A stretch of 64,000 bases of DNA from Fructobacillus papyrifericola (GCF_018437235.1 NZ_JAAMFJ010000007.1:1-64000), one strand, 5' to 3'. Shown: positions 19,811-30,327, numbered from the stretch's first letter. A program made the numbers and translations. The notes: generated by a model from the sequence alone, not told the origin.

Positions 19811-20647
19811 TTGGCTATCAAGAAGTACAAGCCAACCTCGAACGGACGACGTAACATGACTTCTTCTGATTTCTCTGAAATCACGAAGTCAACGCCCGAA
19901 AAGAGTTTGTTGGAAAAGAAGTCAAAGACCGGTGCCCGTAACGCACAAGGTCGCATGACTGTTCGCCACAAGGCTGGTGGACACAAGCAAGCCTACCGTA
20001 TTATCGATTTCAAGCGTGTCAAGGACGGCAAGTTCGCGACTGTTAAGGCGATTGAATACGATCCAAACCGTACGGCTAACATTGCTTTGATCGTCTATGA
20101 AGACGGAATCAAGAGCTATATCTTGGCGCCTAAGGGATTGAAGGTTGGCGATAAAGTTCAATCTGGTCCTGATGCCGATATTAAGATCGGTAATGCCTTG
20201 CCATTGAGCGCTATCCCTGAAGGTACTTTGATTCACAACATCGAATTGAAGCCTGGTAAGGGTGGTCAATTGGCCCGCTCAGCCGGTGCATCAGCACAGG
20301 TTTTGGGACGTGACGGCAAGTACGTTATCGTTCGTTTGACTTCAGGTGAAGTACGTTTGGTCTTGGAGACTTCACGTGCAACTATCGGTGAAGTTGGTAA
20401 CGCAGAACACTCATTGATCAACTGGGGTAAGGCTGGTCGTAACCGTCACCGTGGTATTCGTCCACACGTTCGTGGATCAGTTATGAACCCTAACGATCAC
20501 CCACACGGTGGTGGTGAAGGTAAGGCACCTGTTGGTATGCCTAGTCCACTTTCCCCATGGGGTAAGAAGACTGCTGGTAAGAAGACTCGCGACAAGAAGA
20601 AGAGCTCAACGAAGTTCATTATTCGTGGTCGTAAGAAGAGTAAGTAA
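19811..20647 (+). CDS. rplB: 50S ribosomal protein L2 (TTG start)
   Basis: 278 residues, full length. [14 protein letters not shown] is the standard L2 start and is encoded by TTG with AGGAGG 8 nt upstream; no ATG is available in frame until residue 16. The peptidyl-transferase region with His ([16 protein letters not shown]-type, here [16 protein letters not shown]) is present. Confidence 0.97.
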   Translation: MAIKKYKPTSNGRRNMTSSDFSEITKSTPEKSLLEKKSKTGARNAQGRMTVRHKAGGHKQAYRIIDFKRVKDGKFATVKAIEYDPNRTANIALIVYEDGIKSYILAPKGLKVGDKVQSGPDADIKIGNALPLSAIPEGTLIHNIELKPGKGGQLARSAGASAQVLGRDGKYVIVRLTSGEVRLVLETSRATIGEVGNAEHSLINWGKAGRNRHRGIRPHVRGSVMNPNDHPHGGGEGKAPVGMPSPLSPWGKKTAGKKTRDKKKSSTKFIIRGRKKSK

Positions 20648-20664
20648 GGGAAAGGAGATAACTA

Positions 20665-20940
20665 ATGGCTCGTAGTTTGAAAAAGGGACCATTTGCGGAC
20701 CCGCACTTGCTTAAGAAGATCGAGGCCCAAGCGGACCAAGAAAAGAAGTCAGTGATCAAGACATGGTCACGTCGTTCAACGATTTTCCCAAGTTTCATCG
20801 GCTTCACGATCGCAGTTTATGACGGTCGTAAGCACGTTCCTGTTTATGTCCAAGACGACATGGTTGGTCACAAGTTGGGCGAATTCGTTCCAACGCGTAC
20901 TTTCCGCGGACACAAAGTAGACGATAAGAAGACTAAGTAA
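20665..20940 (+). CDS. rpsS: 30S ribosomal protein S19
   Basis: 91 residues, family length. [14 protein letters not shown] and the [18 protein letters not shown] stretch identify it. 17 bp after rplB, SD AAAGGAG. Confidence 0.98.
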   Translation: MARSLKKGPFADPHLLKKIEAQADQEKKSVIKTWSRRSTIFPSFIGFTIAVYDGRKHVPVYVQDDMVGHKLGEFVPTRTFRGHKVDDKKTK

Positions 20941-20954
20941 GGAGGAAATGCAAA

Positions 20955-21311
20955 ATGGCTGAACAAGTAACATCAGCTCGGGCGACTGCCAAGATCGTTC
21001 GCGTTGCCCCTCGTAAGGCACGCTTAGTTCTTGATACGATTCGTCGGAAGAATGTCAACGAAGCCTTTGCAATCCTAAAGTTCTTGCCAAATACTTCTAC
21101 TGAAGATATTTACAAGGTATTGAACTCAGCAGTTGCAAACGCCGAAAACAACTTTTCACTTGACCGTGAAGATTTGATCGTTAAGGAAGCATTCGCAAAC
21201 GAAGGACCTACGCTTAAGCGTTTCCGTCCACGTGCGAAGGGATCTGCTTCCGCTATTAACAAGCGCACTAGCCACATTACGATTGTGGTTGCTGAGAAGG
21301 AGGAAAAGTAA
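20955..21311 (+). CDS. rplV: 50S ribosomal protein L22
   Basis: 118 residues. The tunnel hairpin region [21 protein letters not shown] is recognisable. SD AAGGAGG; one-base overlap with rpsC. Confidence 0.98.
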   Translation: MAEQVTSARATAKIVRVAPRKARLVLDTIRRKNVNEAFAILKFLPNTSTEDIYKVLNSAVANAENNFSLDREDLIVKEAFANEGPTLKRFRPRAKGSASAINKRTSHITIVVAEKEEK

Positions 21312-21979
21312 TGGGTCAAAAGATTAACCCAACTGGCTTCCGTGTCGGTGTCATCCGTGACTGGGATGCGAAGTGGTTTGCTGACAAGGCAGACTTTTCT
21401 AACCAACTTCTTGAAGACTTGCGTATTCGCAAGTACATCGAAGAAAACTTAACGGATGCGTCAGTTGACCGCGTTGAAATCGAACGCTCAACGAAGTCAC
21501 GTATCGATTTGACTTTGCACACTGCCAAGCCAGGAATGGTTATTGGTAAGGGTGGTTCCGAAGTTGAAAAGTTGCGTACGCAATTAGCTAAGTTGACGGA
21601 TGTTGACTCACGTGGCCGTCACAAGCGCGTGTTCATCAACATCGTTGAAATCAAAAAGCCAGACTTGTCTGCTCACTTGGTGGGTCTTCAAGTTGCTGGT
21701 GATTTGGAACGTCGTGTTGCCTTCCGTCGTGCAATGCGTGGTGCGATCCAACGTGCCCGCCGTGCCGGTGCTAAGGGAATCAAGATTGTTGTTTCAGGTC
21801 GTTTGAACGGGGCAGATATGTCACGTATCGAACAGTACACTGAAGGAACTGTTCCGCTCCACACACTCCGTGCCGATATCGATTACTCATGGGACGAAGC
21901 AGTTACTGCTTACGGAAACTTGGGTATCAAGACTTGGATCTACCGCGGTGATGTGTTGCCAAAGAAGAAGAACAAGTAA
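21311..21979 (+). CDS. rpsC: 30S ribosomal protein S3
   Basis: 222 residues. [18 protein letters not shown] starts the protein and the KH-domain GKGG motif ([13 protein letters not shown]) is present. S3 forms the mRNA entry site. It is translationally coupled to rplV by a one-base overlap. Confidence 0.98.
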   Translation: MGQKINPTGFRVGVIRDWDAKWFADKADFSNQLLEDLRIRKYIEENLTDASVDRVEIERSTKSRIDLTLHTAKPGMVIGKGGSEVEKLRTQLAKLTDVDSRGRHKRVFINIVEIKKPDLSAHLVGLQVAGDLERRVAFRRAMRGAIQRARRAGAKGIKIVVSGRLNGADMSRIEQYTEGTVPLHTLRADIDYSWDEAVTAYGNLGIKTWIYRGDVLPKKKNK

Positions 21980-21993
21980 GGAGGGAAGCAAAC

Positions 21994-22407
21994 ATGTTAG
22001 TACCAAAGCGTGTTAAGTTCCGTCGTGTACACCGTGGCCACATGCGTGGTGAAGCAAAAGGTGGAAAGACGGTTGCCTTCGGTGACTACGGCTTGCAAGC
22101 AACGACTTCAAGCTGGATCACTAACCGGCAAATTGAAGCTGCCCGTATTGCAATGACCCGTTATATGAAGCGTGGTGGTAAGGTCTGGATCAAGATTTTC
22201 CCACACAAGTCATATACATCGAAGGGTGTTGGTGTTCGAATGGGTAACGGTAAGGGTGCTCCCGAAGGATGGGTTGCCCCAGTTAAGCGTGGTAAGGTAA
22301 TGTTCGAAGTTGGTGGCGTGGCTAAGCCTGTTGCCTTGGAAGCATTGCGTCTTGCCTCACACAAGTTGCCTGTACGTACAAAGATTATTGCTCGGGAGGC
22401 TGAATAA
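21994..22407 (+). CDS. rplP: 50S ribosomal protein L16
   Basis: 137 residues. [19 protein letters not shown] and [14 protein letters not shown]-like [18 protein letters not shown] are conserved L16 segments. One-base overlap with rpmC. Confidence 0.98.
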   Translation: MLVPKRVKFRRVHRGHMRGEAKGGKTVAFGDYGLQATTSSWITNRQIEAARIAMTRYMKRGGKVWIKIFPHKSYTSKGVGVRMGNGKGAPEGWVAPVKRGKVMFEVGGVAKPVALEALRLASHKLPVRTKIIAREAE

Positions 22408-22613
22408 TGGCTAAAGCAAATGAATTAAAAGCTTTGTCACTTGCGGATTTGCAAAAGCGCGAAGCCGAATTCAAGGAAGAATTGTTCAACCTTCGTTTCC
22501 AATTGGCTACTGGTCAATTAGAAAACACGGCCCGTATTTCAAAAGTTCGTAAGGACATCGCACGTGTGAAGACTGTCATTCGTGCACAACAGTTGGCAGA
22601 AGCCAACAAATAA
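22407..22613 (+). CDS. rpmC: 50S ribosomal protein L29
   Basis: 68 residues, helical. The central [19 protein letters not shown] segment is the L29 signature. It starts at the last base of rplP. Confidence 0.97.
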   Translation: MAKANELKALSLADLQKREAEFKEELFNLRFQLATGQLENTARISKVRKDIARVKTVIRAQQLAEANK

Positions 22614-22635
22614 GACGAAAGGAAGAAGCTGAATA

Positions 22636-22902
22636 ATGAGTGAAGAACGTAACGCTCGTAAGGTCTACCGTGGCCGCGTCGTTTCCGACAAGATGGAAAA
22701 GACGATTACTGTTGCTGTTGACACTTACGTCAACCACCCAGTTTATGGTAAGCGAGTTCGCTATACGAAGAAGTTCAAGGCCCATGATGAAAAGAATGTT
22801 GCCAAGCAAGGCGACATCGTCCAAATCATGGAAACTCGTCCTTTGTCTGCAACGAAGCACTTCCGTTTGGTTAAGGTCATTGAAGAGGCCGTTATCCTTT
22901 AA
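22636..22902 (+). CDS. rpsQ: 30S ribosomal protein S17
   Basis: 88 residues, OB fold. [17 protein letters not shown] and [11 protein letters not shown] are family hallmarks. 22 bp after rpmC. Confidence 0.98.
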   Translation: MSEERNARKVYRGRVVSDKMEKTITVAVDTYVNHPVYGKRVRYTKKFKAHDEKNVAKQGDIVQIMETRPLSATKHFRLVKVIEEAVIL

Positions 22903-22951
22903 TTTGGGTTAACCATTCGTCTGTAATAATTGCTAACAAGGAGGATGAACC

Positions 22952-23320
22952 ATGATTCAACAAGAGAGTCGTTTGAAAGTGGCTGATAACTCTGGCGCAC
23001 GTGAAATCTTGACGATTAAAGTGCTCGGTGGTTCTGGCCGTAAGGTTGCTGGCATCGGTGACATGATTGTTGCTACTGTTAAGCAAGCTATTCCTGGTGG
23101 TACAGTAAAGAAGGGTGACGTCGTTAAGGCTGTCATCGTGCGAACTGTTTCTGACGTACGTCGTACGGACGGTTCATACATCAACTTCGATGAAAACGCT
23201 GCTGTTATCGTAAAGGATGACAAGTCACCAGTCGGAACGCGTATCTTTGGCCCTGTTGCACGTGAATTGCGTGACAACAACTATACGCGTATCGTTTCAT
23301 TGGCACCAGAAGTGCTCTAA
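22952..23320 (+). CDS. rplN: 50S ribosomal protein L14
   Basis: 122 residues, exactly family length. [18 protein letters not shown] and [14 protein letters not shown] are diagnostic. SD AAGGAGG. First gene of the classical spc segment. Confidence 0.98.
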   Translation: MIQQESRLKVADNSGAREILTIKVLGGSGRKVAGIGDMIVATVKQAIPGGTVKKGDVVKAVIVRTVSDVRRTDGSYINFDENAAVIVKDDKSPVGTRIFGPVARELRDNNYTRIVSLAPEVL

Positions 23321-23342
23321 TACTGACAAGGAGGAGCCAATC

Positions 23343-23651
23343 ATGTTTGTAAAAACAGGTGATAAGGTTCGCGTCATTGCAGGTAAGGACAAGGGTAAGG
23401 AAGGAACAATCACTAAGACTGTTGCCTCAAAGAACCGCGTCGTTGTCGAAGGCGTAAACCTCGTTAAGAAGCATCAAAAGCCTTCTAACGAATATCCACA
23501 GGGTGGTGTTATCGATACTGAAGCACCTATCCACGCATCAAACGTGCAAGTACTTGACCCTTCAACCAACGAACCAACGAAAGTTGGATTCAAGTTTGAA
23601 GACGGCAAGAAGGTACGTTTTGCCAAGAAGTCTGGCAACAAGCTGGGCTAA
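23343..23651 (+). CDS. rplX: 50S ribosomal protein L24
   Basis: 102 residues from [21 protein letters not shown] (KOW motif). The start at 23343 follows AAGGAGG; a longer frame from 23217 would run through the end of rplN and is rejected. Confidence 0.97.
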   Translation: MFVKTGDKVRVIAGKDKGKEGTITKTVASKNRVVVEGVNLVKKHQKPSNEYPQGGVIDTEAPIHASNVQVLDPSTNEPTKVGFKFEDGKKVRFAKKSGNKLG

Positions 23652-23686
23652 TTAAGCTAACCATTTGAAAGGTAGAAATCATTATC

Positions 23687-24229
23687 ATGGCAAATGAATT
23701 GAAAGAAAAATATGTTAATGAAGTTCAACCTGCTTTAATCAAGAAGTTTAACTTCACGTCAATCATGCAAGTACCCAAGATCGAAAAGATCGTTTTGAAC
23801 ATGGGTGTTGGTGATGCCGTGTCAAACTCGAAGAACCTCGATGAAGCGGTTGAAGAATTGAAGCTGATCGCTGGTCAACAACCAGTTATCACGCGTGCTA
23901 AGAAGTCAATCGCCGGTTTCCGTTTGCGTGAAGGTATGGCAATCGGAACCAAGGTTACTTTGCGCGGAGAACGTATGTACGAATTTTTGGACAAGTTGAT
24001 TAACATCTCCTTGCCACGTGTTCGTGATTTCCACGGTGTTTCTGGTAAGGCCTTTGACGGTCGCGGAAACTACACGTTGGGTATCCGTGAACAGTTGATT
24101 TTCCCTGAAATCGACTTTGACAAAGTGAACAAGGTTCGCGGTTTGGACATCGTTATCGTAACGACTGCCCAAAGCGATGAAGAAGGTCACGAATTGTTGG
24201 CTCAACTTGGCATGCCATTTGCTAAGTAA
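23687..24229 (+). CDS. rplE: 50S ribosomal protein L5
   Basis: 180 residues. L5 binds 5S r[19 protein letters not shown] and [18 protein letters not shown] are conserved. In most Firmicutes rpsN (S14) follows directly; here a 122-bp noncoding stretch with strong RNA structure follows, then rpsH. Confidence 0.97.
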   Translation: MANELKEKYVNEVQPALIKKFNFTSIMQVPKIEKIVLNMGVGDAVSNSKNLDEAVEELKLIAGQQPVITRAKKSIAGFRLREGMAIGTKVTLRGERMYEFLDKLINISLPRVRDFHGVSGKAFDGRGNYTLGIREQLIFPEIDFDKVNKVRGLDIVIVTTAQSDEEGHELLAQLGMPFAK

Positions 24230-24235
24230 GACAAC

Positions 24236-24329
24236 TTTGAACGGTCACTCATTTGAGTGACCCGTTCTTAAGTCTGGTAGACGTTGGTCTACTGGACTTA
24301 AGAACGTATCAATTGTTGTTACGTTCAAA
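24236..24329 (+). ncRNA. structured intercistronic element at the rpsN position
   Basis: Closing helix TTTGAACG (24236-24243)/CGTTCAAA (24322-24329) encloses two hairpins. One is GGTCACTCA/TGAGTGACC (24243-24251, 24254-24262). The other is a 20-bp helix, 24263-24282 with 24287-24306, loop GTTG, containing two adjacent G-T wobbles. The first hairpin can alternatively extend by using bases of the second. No T run follows, so it is not a terminator. No rpsN remnant is readable in it. Likely a regulatory or RNase III processing site (inference). Confidence 0.7.
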
Positions 24330-24351
24330 TTAAAAAGGAGGATATCGATAG

Positions 24352-24750
24352 ATGTCTATGACTGATCCAATTGCTGATTTTTTGACTCGGATTCGTAACG
24401 CCAACTTGGCCCGTCACGCTTCCGTATCAATTCCAGCATCAAAAATGAAGAAGAGCATGGCTGAGATCTTGAAGCAAGAAGGTTTCATCCGCGACTTTGA
24501 ATTCGTTGAAGACAACAAGCAAGGTGTTATCAACGTATTCTTGAAGTACGGGGAAGATCAACAGCGTGTCATCACTGGAATCAAGCGTGTGTCAAAGCCA
24601 GGTTTGCGTAAGTACGCCAAGGCCGAAGACATGCCTAAGGTTTTGAATGGCCTGGGTATCGCTATCGTTTCAACATCAATGGGTGTTGTCACTGATAAAG
24701 TCGCACGCGCTAACCAAGTTGGTGGCGAAGTGCTGGCTTACGTTTGGTAA
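24352..24750 (+). CDS. rpsH: 30S ribosomal protein S8
   Basis: 132 residues. [18 protein letters not shown] and the C-terminal [14 protein letters not shown]-type GEVLAYVW are S8 hallmarks. The ATG at 24352 lies 10 nt after AGGAGG; the second ATG at 24358 is too far. S8 controls the spc operon in E. coli, which makes the structured RNA just upstream interesting. Confidence 0.97.
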   Translation: MSMTDPIADFLTRIRNANLARHASVSIPASKMKKSMAEILKQEGFIRDFEFVEDNKQGVINVFLKYGEDQQRVITGIKRVSKPGLRKYAKAEDMPKVLNGLGIAIVSTSMGVVTDKVARANQVGGEVLAYVW

Positions 24751-24774
24751 TATATCTAAGAAAGGAGACTTACC

Positions 24775-25311
24775 ATGAGCCGTATTGGTAATAAAGTCGT
24801 TACGATTCCTGCTGGCGTTGAAGTTAAGCAGGACGGACAACACGTCACGGTTAAGGGACCTAAGGGTGAATTGTCATACAACATCAACCCTGAAATCACC
24901 ATGCACATGGATGGAACGGAAGTTCGTTTCACTCGTGCAGCCGAAGACAAGAAGCACCGTGCCTTGCACGGAACAACCACTGCTAACTTCTTGAACATGA
25001 TCGAAGGTGTAACTAATGGTTTCACTAAGACGTTGAAGATGGTCGGTGTTGGTTACCGTGCCGCAAAGAAGGGTTCAGTATTGAACCTGTCAGTTGGTTA
25101 TTCACACCCAGTTGACTTTGAAGACCGCGAAGGATTGACGGTTGAAGTGCCTGACGCTTTGACGATCAAGATTTCTGGAATTTCAAAGCAAGCCGTTGGT
25201 GACTTTGCCGCTGAAGTTCGCGCTATCCGCCCACCAGAACCATATAAGGGTAAGGGAATTCGCTACGAAGGCGAAGTTGTTAAGCGCAAGGAAGGTAAGA
25301 CTGGTAAGTAA
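24775..25311 (+). CDS. rplF: 50S ribosomal protein L6
   Basis: 178 residues with two related domains. [16 protein letters not shown] at the start and [16 protein letters not shown] near the end are diagnostic. SD AAAGGAG. Confidence 0.98.
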   Translation: MSRIGNKVVTIPAGVEVKQDGQHVTVKGPKGELSYNINPEITMHMDGTEVRFTRAAEDKKHRALHGTTTANFLNMIEGVTNGFTKTLKMVGVGYRAAKKGSVLNLSVGYSHPVDFEDREGLTVEVPDALTIKISGISKQAVGDFAAEVRAIRPPEPYKGKGIRYEGEVVKRKEGKTGK

Positions 25312-25361
25312 GCTTTACGCTCTACGAACAGTTTTCACCGATTTAATTAATTATTTTGAAC

Positions 25362-25380
25362 AGGCAATTCCGATTGCCTA
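25362..25380 (+). repeat. intercistronic hairpin before rplR
   Basis: AGGCAAT-TCCG-ATTGCCT, perfect 7-bp stem, in the 87-bp gap between rplF and rplR and 20 bp before the rplR start. No T run. Confidence 0.55.
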
Positions 25381-25398
25381 GAAAAGGAAAGCACAGCT

Positions 25399-25752
25399 AT
25401 GATTTCAAAACCAGATAAGAACAAGCTCCGTGCACGTCGCCACAAGCGCGTCCGCGGAAAGGTCTCTGGTACTGCTGCTCGCCCACGTTTGAACGTTTTC
25501 CGTTCTAATGTAAACATCTACGCTCAATTGATTGATGACGTAGCGGGTGTAACGCTAGCAAGTGCCTCATCACAATCTGCCGATGTTACCGGTACTAAAG
25601 TCGAACAGGCCGTTAAGGTTGGTGAATTGATCGCCAAGAACGCCAAGGCTGCTAAGATCGAAGAAGTTGTCTTTGATCGTGGTGGTTACGTCTATCACGG
25701 ACGTGTGAAGGCTTTGGCTGACTCAGCCCGTGAAAACGGCTTGAAGTTCTAA
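25399..25752 (+). CDS. rplR: 50S ribosomal protein L18
   Basis: 117 residues; L18 binds 5S r[24 protein letters not shown] cut at its start and [17 protein letters not shown] at its end are conserved. Confidence 0.98.
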   Translation: MISKPDKNKLRARRHKRVRGKVSGTAARPRLNVFRSNVNIYAQLIDDVAGVTLASASSQSADVTGTKVEQAVKVGELIAKNAKAAKIEEVVFDRGGYVYHGRVKALADSARENGLKF

Positions 25753-25771
25753 GGAAAGGAGGAATAAACAA

Positions 25772-26278
25772 ATGGTTGAATTCGTAAACCCTAAAGAATT
25801 AGGTGAATTAGAAGAAAACGTTGTCGCAATTAACCGTGTTACCAAGGTTGTTAAGGGTGGACGTCGTTTGCGTTTCGGTGCTTTGGTTGTCGTTGGTGAC
25901 AAGCAAGGACACGTTGGTTTCGGAACTGGTAAGGCGCAAGAAGTGCCTGAAGCCATCCGTAAGGCCGTTGAAGATGCAAAGCGCAACTTGATTACTGTCC
26001 CAATGGTTGGTACGACTATTCCTCACGATGTTCTTGGAGAACACGCTGGTGGTAAGATCTTGATCAAGCCAGCCGAAGAAGGTGCCGGGGTTGCTGCCGG
26101 TGGTTCTACCCGTTCCGTTATGGAATTGGCCGGAATCTCTGATGTGACTGCTAAGTCACTTGGTTCATCAACTCCAGTTAACGTTGTCCGCGCAACTTTT
26201 GATGGTTTGTCAAAGTTGAAGGATGCAAACGACGTTGCAAACTTACGTGGTGTTTCTTTGGAACACTTGGCTGAATAA
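25772..26278 (+). CDS. rpsE: 30S ribosomal protein S5
   Basis: 168 residues. [18 protein letters not shown] and [13 protein letters not shown] are the dsRNA-binding-like S5 core. SD AAAGGAGG. Confidence 0.98.
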   Translation: MVEFVNPKELGELEENVVAINRVTKVVKGGRRLRFGALVVVGDKQGHVGFGTGKAQEVPEAIRKAVEDAKRNLITVPMVGTTIPHDVLGEHAGGKILIKPAEEGAGVAAGGSTRSVMELAGISDVTAKSLGSSTPVNVVRATFDGLSKLKDANDVANLRGVSLEHLAE

Positions 26279-26289
26279 GGAGCGATAAC

Positions 26290-26472
26290 ATGGCTGATTT
26301 GAAAATCACTTTGATTAAGAGTGCGGCTCATCGCTTGCCTAAGCAACGTGCCATCGTTAAGTCACTTGGACTTAACCGTGTGTCAAGCTCAGTGGTGAAG
26401 CCAGATAACGCAGCGACTCGTGGCGCAATCTTCCATATTGCACACTTGATCTCTGTTGAAGAAGTAAAGTAA
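26290..26472 (+). CDS. rpmD: 50S ribosomal protein L30
   Basis: 60 residues. [21 protein letters not shown] and [15 protein letters not shown] identify the short bacterial L30. 11 bp after rpsE. Confidence 0.97.
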   Translation: MADLKITLIKSAAHRLPKQRAIVKSLGLNRVSSSVVKPDNAATRGAIFHIAHLISVEEVK

Positions 26473-26500
26473 AAAAATTAAGAAAAGGAGGGACCAAACC

Positions 26501-26935
26501 ATGGATTTGAACGAATTACAACCTGCTGCTGGCTCACGTTCAGTACGCAACCGTGTTGGTCGTGGTACATCATCTGGAAATGGTAAGACTGCTGGTCGTG
26601 GACAAAAGGGTCAAAAGGCCCGTGGTAAGACACGTCTTGGCTTCGAAGGTGGTCAAATGCCTTTGTACCGTCGTATTCCAAAGCGTGGATTTACGAACAT
26701 CTCACGCAAGGAATTCGCTGTTGTTAACTTGGACAAGTTGAACAACTTCGATAACGGTACTGAAGTTACGCCTGCTTTGTTGATCGAATCTGGTCTCGTT
26801 AAGAACCAAAAAGACGGTGTGAAGATCTTGGCCAACGGACAACTCGACAAGAAGTTGACTGTTAAGGCACACAAGTTCTCAGCATCTGCCGTAAAGGCAA
26901 TCGAACAAGCTGGTGGAAACACTGAGGTGATTTAA
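26501..26935 (+). CDS. rplO: 50S ribosomal protein L15
   Basis: 144 residues. Gly-rich basic N-terminus ([19 protein letters not shown]) and [18 protein letters not shown] are typical. One-base overlap with secY. Confidence 0.98.
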   Translation: MDLNELQPAAGSRSVRNRVGRGTSSGNGKTAGRGQKGQKARGKTRLGFEGGQMPLYRRIPKRGFTNISRKEFAVVNLDKLNNFDNGTEVTPALLIESGLVKNQKDGVKILANGQLDKKLTVKAHKFSASAVKAIEQAGGNTEVI

Positions 26936-28233
26936 TGTTTCGCACGTTATTTAATGCCATCCGACAAAAAGATATTCGCAAGAAGATGCTCTGGACGGTG
27001 TTTCTGATTTTCGTTTACCGAATCGGAACACACATTACGGTGCCTGGTGTGAACCCTGCTGCTCTGCAGTCAGTGGCAAACTCTGGCCTCTTGAACATCT
27101 TAAATATCTTCTCGGGTGGGGGATTGTTGAACTTCTCCCTCTTTGCGATGGGAGTGTCACCCTATGTGACCGCACAAATCGTTGTGCAGTTGCTGCAATT
27201 AGATATCGTGCCACGTTTTGTCGAATGGAGTAAGCAAGGTGAAGTCGGTCGACGGAAGCTGAATCAAGCGACCCGTTATTTGACCATTGTCTTTGCCTTT
27301 TTGCAATCAGTCGGAATTACGGCTGGTTTCAACTCCTTAGCCGCCTATGGCCTGGTACAGCATACCAACAACGTGACCTCCTTCTTATTGATTGGGTCGG
27401 TCATGACAATGGGTACTTTCTTTGCCATGTGGCTTGGTGAGATGATCACTGAAAAGGGTCTTGGAAACGGTGTTTCCATGATTATCTTCTCCGGTATCAT
27501 TTCCCAAACTCCTTCTTCGTTCAAGGAAATCTTTACTGAAAACGTTTTGCAGGCGTCAAAGTCGCAAGTCGTTAACGGTTGGATTTTCGTGACAGTTTTG
27601 CTTTTGGCCATTATTTTGGTTATCGGAATCACGACTTGGTTCTACGAAGCTTCCCGTAAGCTGCAGATCCAATACACGCGTTCCGCTGCCTCATATGGTT
27701 CCGAAGCCTACCTGCCCCTAAAGTTGAACGTTTCCGGTGTTATTCCGGTCATCTTTGCTTCGTCATTGATTTCCACACCGCAAACGATTCTCTTTGCCTT
27801 CCAAAGTAAGTATGCGAGTGCCCAGTGGTTTAAAGTCTTGAAGGAGGTCTTCTCCATGCAGACAACCACCGGTGCCATCTTCTATACGGTGATGATCATT
27901 CTCTTTACTTACTTCTATGCCTTTGTTCAGGTTAACCCGGAGAAGCTTTCCGAAAACTTGCAAAAGCAGGGTGCATACATCGTGTCGGTTCGACCTGGTA
28001 TCGAAACACAAAAGTTCATCACGAAGCTCTTGCTTCGTCTGTCCTTTGTCGGTGCCCTCTACCTTGGCTTTGTTGCCCTGGTACCGTTGATTGCCTCCGA
28101 TGTTTGGGGATTGAACGAAAAGATTGGTCTGGGTGGAACATCCCTGCTGATCACCATTGGAGTTACGCTCGATTTGCTTCGTCAAATCGACGGTTTGCTG
28201 CAGAAGAAGAACTACGTGGGCTTTATCCACTAG
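26935..28233 (+). CDS. secY: preprotein translocase channel SecY
   Basis: Protein-conducting channel of the Sec pathway; 432 residues with ten hydrophobic segments. Conserved features are the early IFSGGGLLNFSLFAMGVSPYVTAQI (cut) and the cytoplasmic loop LPLKLNVSGVIPVIFASSL. It is coupled to rplO by a one-base overlap, the usual spc-operon position, and works with SecA at 1819. Confidence 0.97.
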   Translation: MFRTLFNAIRQKDIRKKMLWTVFLIFVYRIGTHITVPGVNPAALQSVANSGLLNILNIFSGGGLLNFSLFAMGVSPYVTAQIVVQLLQLDIVPRFVEWSKQGEVGRRKLNQATRYLTIVFAFLQSVGITAGFNSLAAYGLVQHTNNVTSFLLIGSVMTMGTFFAMWLGEMITEKGLGNGVSMIIFSGIISQTPSSFKEIFTENVLQASKSQVVNGWIFVTVLLLAIILVIGITTWFYEASRKLQIQYTRSAASYGSEAYLPLKLNVSGVIPVIFASSLISTPQTILFAFQSKYASAQWFKVLKEVFSMQTTTGAIFYTVMIILFTYFYAFVQVNPEKLSENLQKQGAYIVSVRPGIETQKFITKLLLRLSFVGALYLGFVALVPLIASDVWGLNEKIGLGGTSLLITIGVTLDLLRQIDGLLQKKNYVGFIH

Positions 28234-28253
28234 TCTGCTAAAGGAGTCTCGTC

Positions 28254-28820
28254 ATGACAAAAAACTTAATTCTTTTGGGCCTGCCTGGTGCGGGTAAGGG
28301 AACCCAAGCAGAGAAGATTGTTGCCGATTATCCGATGGTTCACATCTCAACCGGTGATATCTTCCGTGCCAACCTCCGTGATAACACGCCTTTGGGTGAA
28401 AAAGCCCGGGCCTACATGGACGCTGGAAACTTGGTGCCTGATGAAATCACAAACGCCATGGTTGCCGATCGGTTGACCAAGGAAGACGTGGTGGAAAACG
28501 GCTTTATGCTGGATGGCTACCCCCGAAACGAAGACCAAGCAAAGTTCTTGGATCAATTCCTCGCAGAACGAAACGAAGCCGTTTCGGCTACTTTGTACTT
28601 CAAGGTAGCAGACGATGTTTTGGTTCAACGTCTCTTGGGACGTGGCCGTGCCGATGACACAAAAGAAGTCATCGCACACCGCTTGGAAGTCAACAAGAAA
28701 GCGAACTTACCATTGGTTGACTACTATGAAAAGCACAAGGTCTTGCACACGATTGATGGTGAAGGCGACTTGGATACGATTTATTCAGCCGTTAAGACTG
28801 TCTTGAATGGCTTGAACTAA
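28254..28820 (+). CDS. adk: adenylate kinase
   Basis: Converts ATP + AMP to 2 ADP. 188 residues with P-loop [10 protein letters not shown] near the start and [14 protein letters not shown]. The LID region is short ([13 protein letters not shown]) and lacks the Cys pairs of the zinc-type LID common in Gram-positive bacteria, giving a protein ~25-30 residues shorter than the Bacillus form. Position after secY is canonical. Confidence 0.96.
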   Translation: MTKNLILLGLPGAGKGTQAEKIVADYPMVHISTGDIFRANLRDNTPLGEKARAYMDAGNLVPDEITNAMVADRLTKEDVVENGFMLDGYPRNEDQAKFLDQFLAERNEAVSATLYFKVADDVLVQRLLGRGRADDTKEVIAHRLEVNKKANLPLVDYYEKHKVLHTIDGEGDLDTIYSAVKTVLNGLN

Positions 28821-28827
28821 GCATTTC

Positions 28828-28856
28828 TTGTCAGCTATTGATAATTCTGGTATAAT
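28828..28856 (+). promoter_or_regulatory. internal promoter before infA
   Basis: TTGTCA (28828-28833), 17-bp spacer, perfect TATAAT (28851-28856) with TGG in front. It allows infA-rpmJ-rpsM-rpsK-rpoA-rplQ to be expressed separately from the S10/spc genes. Confidence 0.8.
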
Positions 28857-28915
28857 TTGATAGGTTAAGCACTTATCGATTATGTTGAAGCATGGTTACA
28901 TAGGAGGTAATCTGC

Positions 28916-29131
28916 GTGGCCAACGATGTCATTGAAATTGAAGGCAAAGTCAAAGAGACGATGCCAAACGCAATGTTTCAAGTCGAACTTGAAAACGGGG
29001 CGGTAATCCTGGCGCATGTTTCCGGTAAGATTCGAAAGAACTACATCCGTATCTTGCCAGGTGACCGCGTCACAGTTGAGATGTCACCCTACGACTTGAC
29101 AAAGGGTCGTATTACTTACCGTTTCCGTTAA
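28916..29131 (+). CDS. infA: translation initiation factor IF-1 (GTG start)
   Basis: 71 residues, OB fold; blocks the A site during initiation. [19 protein letters not shown] and [15 protein letters not shown] match the family. The start is GTG with AGGAGG upstream. Confidence 0.97.
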   Translation: MANDVIEIEGKVKETMPNAMFQVELENGAVILAHVSGKIRKNYIRILPGDRVTVEMSPYDLTKGRITYRFR

Positions 29132-29174
29132 GGAAGCGGTCAATAATCAGTTAACCGAATAGGAGGAATAGATT

Positions 29175-29294
29175 ATGAAGGTACGTCCATCAGTAAAAAA
29201 GATGTGTGAATCTTGTCGCGTAATCAAGCGTAACGGCCGGACAATGGTTATTTGCCCAGCTAACGCTAAGCACAAGCAACGCGCAGGTAAGTAA
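29175..29294 (+). CDS. rpmJ: 50S ribosomal protein L36
   Basis: 39 residues: [19 protein letters not shown] followed by [20 protein letters not shown]. The zinc site C-x2-C...C...H is complete, so this is the zinc-containing form. AGGAGG lies 9 nt before the ATG. Its stop codon is inside a perfect 7-bp hairpin (GGTAAGT/ACTTACC, 29286-29302), and a second hairpin (29315-29342) follows before rpsM. Confidence 0.97.
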   Translation: MKVRPSVKKMCESCRVIKRNGRTMVICPANAKHKQRAGK

Positions 29295-29366
29295 AACTTA
29301 CCACTTAATAACACTTGAAAATGAACCTAAAAGTTCTTTCAAAATATCAAAAGGAGGTAAATTGTT

Positions 29367-29738
29367 ATGGCTCGTATTGAAGGTATCGATTTGCCACGTG
29401 ACAAGCGAATTGTCATTGGCTTAACATACATCTACGGAATCGGTGCAAACACTGCACAAAAGATCTTGAAGACGGCCGGTGTGTCAGAAGACATCCGTGT
29501 TCGTGATTTGTCAGTTGATGACGAAGACAAGATCCGTGAAGCAATCGCTTCATTGAACTTGCAGTTGGAAGGTGATTTGCGTCGTAAGGTATCACTTGAT
29601 ATCAAGGGACTCCAAGAAATCGCTTCGTACCGTGGTATTCGTCACCGTAAGGGCTTGCCCGTTCGTGGACAACACACGAAGAACAACGCCCGTACTCGCA
29701 AAGGCCCAGCTACGGCAATTGCAGGTAAGAAGAAGTAA
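29367..29738 (+). CDS. rpsM: 30S ribosomal protein S13
   Basis: 123 residues. [25 protein letters not shown] and the basic tail [14 protein letters not shown] are conserved. SD AAAGGAGG. Followed by a 152-bp structured gap. Confidence 0.98.
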   Translation: MARIEGIDLPRDKRIVIGLTYIYGIGANTAQKILKTAGVSEDIRVRDLSVDDEDKIREAIASLNLQLEGDLRRKVSLDIKGLQEIASYRGIRHRKGLPVRGQHTKNNARTRKGPATAIAGKKK

Positions 29739-29876
29739 TTTTTCTTACCATCTCTTTAATGAAAAAGCGGCTTAAGCCAATTTTTAAAAGAGCCTCACTT
29801 TCGTGAGAAATGATTATCACAACCAAAGTTGTGTAATGTTGATGAGTTTGACTCATCCGAGAAATTATAAGAAAAA
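29739..29876 (+). ncRNA. multi-hairpin intercistronic element rpsM-rpsK
   Basis: Closing helix TTTTTCTTA (29739-29747)/TAAGAAAAA (29868-29876), perfect over 9 bp, surrounds four hairpins in a row: GGCTTAAGCC (29769-29778), CTCAC/GTGAG with TTTC loop (29794-29807), CACAAC/GTTGTG with CAAA loop (29818-29833) and GATGAG/CTCATC (29841-29857). No gene is readable. A regulatory or processing role is inferred; rpsK and rpoA lie downstream. Confidence 0.6.
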
Positions 29877-29890
29877 GAAGGAGGCATATT

Positions 29891-30277
29891 ATGGCAGTTC
29901 GCACTACGCGCAAGCGTCGCGTCAAAAAGAACATTGAATCTGGTGTGGCACACATCCACGCTACTTTCAACAACACGATCGTCATGATTACCGATGCACA
30001 GGGTAACGCTGTTGCCTGGTCATCAGCCGGTGCCCTTGGATTCAAGGGATCCCGTAAGTCAACGCCATTCGCTGCTCAAATGGCAGCGGAAGCAGCCGCA
30101 AAGTCAGCATTGGACGTTAACATGCGTACCGTTGCTGTTACGGTTAAGGGCCCTGGTTCCGGTCGTGAATCAGCCATTCGTGCATTGGCCGTAGCTGGTC
30201 TTGAAGTAACGTCAATCAAGGATGTTACCCCAGTTCCCCATAACGGATCACGCCCACCAAAGCGTCGTCGTGTATAA
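29891..30277 (+). CDS. rpsK: 30S ribosomal protein S11
   Basis: 128 residues. [20 protein letters not shown] and [16 protein letters not shown] are S11 hallmarks. SD AAGGAGG. Confidence 0.98.
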   Translation: MAVRTTRKRRVKKNIESGVAHIHATFNNTIVMITDAQGNAVAWSSAGALGFKGSRKSTPFAAQMAAEAAAKSALDVNMRTVAVTVKGPGSGRESAIRALAVAGLEVTSIKDVTPVPHNGSRPPKRRRV

Positions 30278-30327
30278 TTGATTTTCATTGCGCTTTGCTT
30301 TGAAAAGAGGGGGGTTAGAGTTAACAG

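Noticed and set aside
23217-23342. Longer form of L24
   Set aside because: It would overlap rplN and precede the SD-supported family start at 23343.
24230-24351. Degenerate rpsN pseudogene
   Set aside because: The gap is too short (122 bp) and its sequence is accounted for by paired arms; no S14-like codons or Cys motif are visible in any frame.
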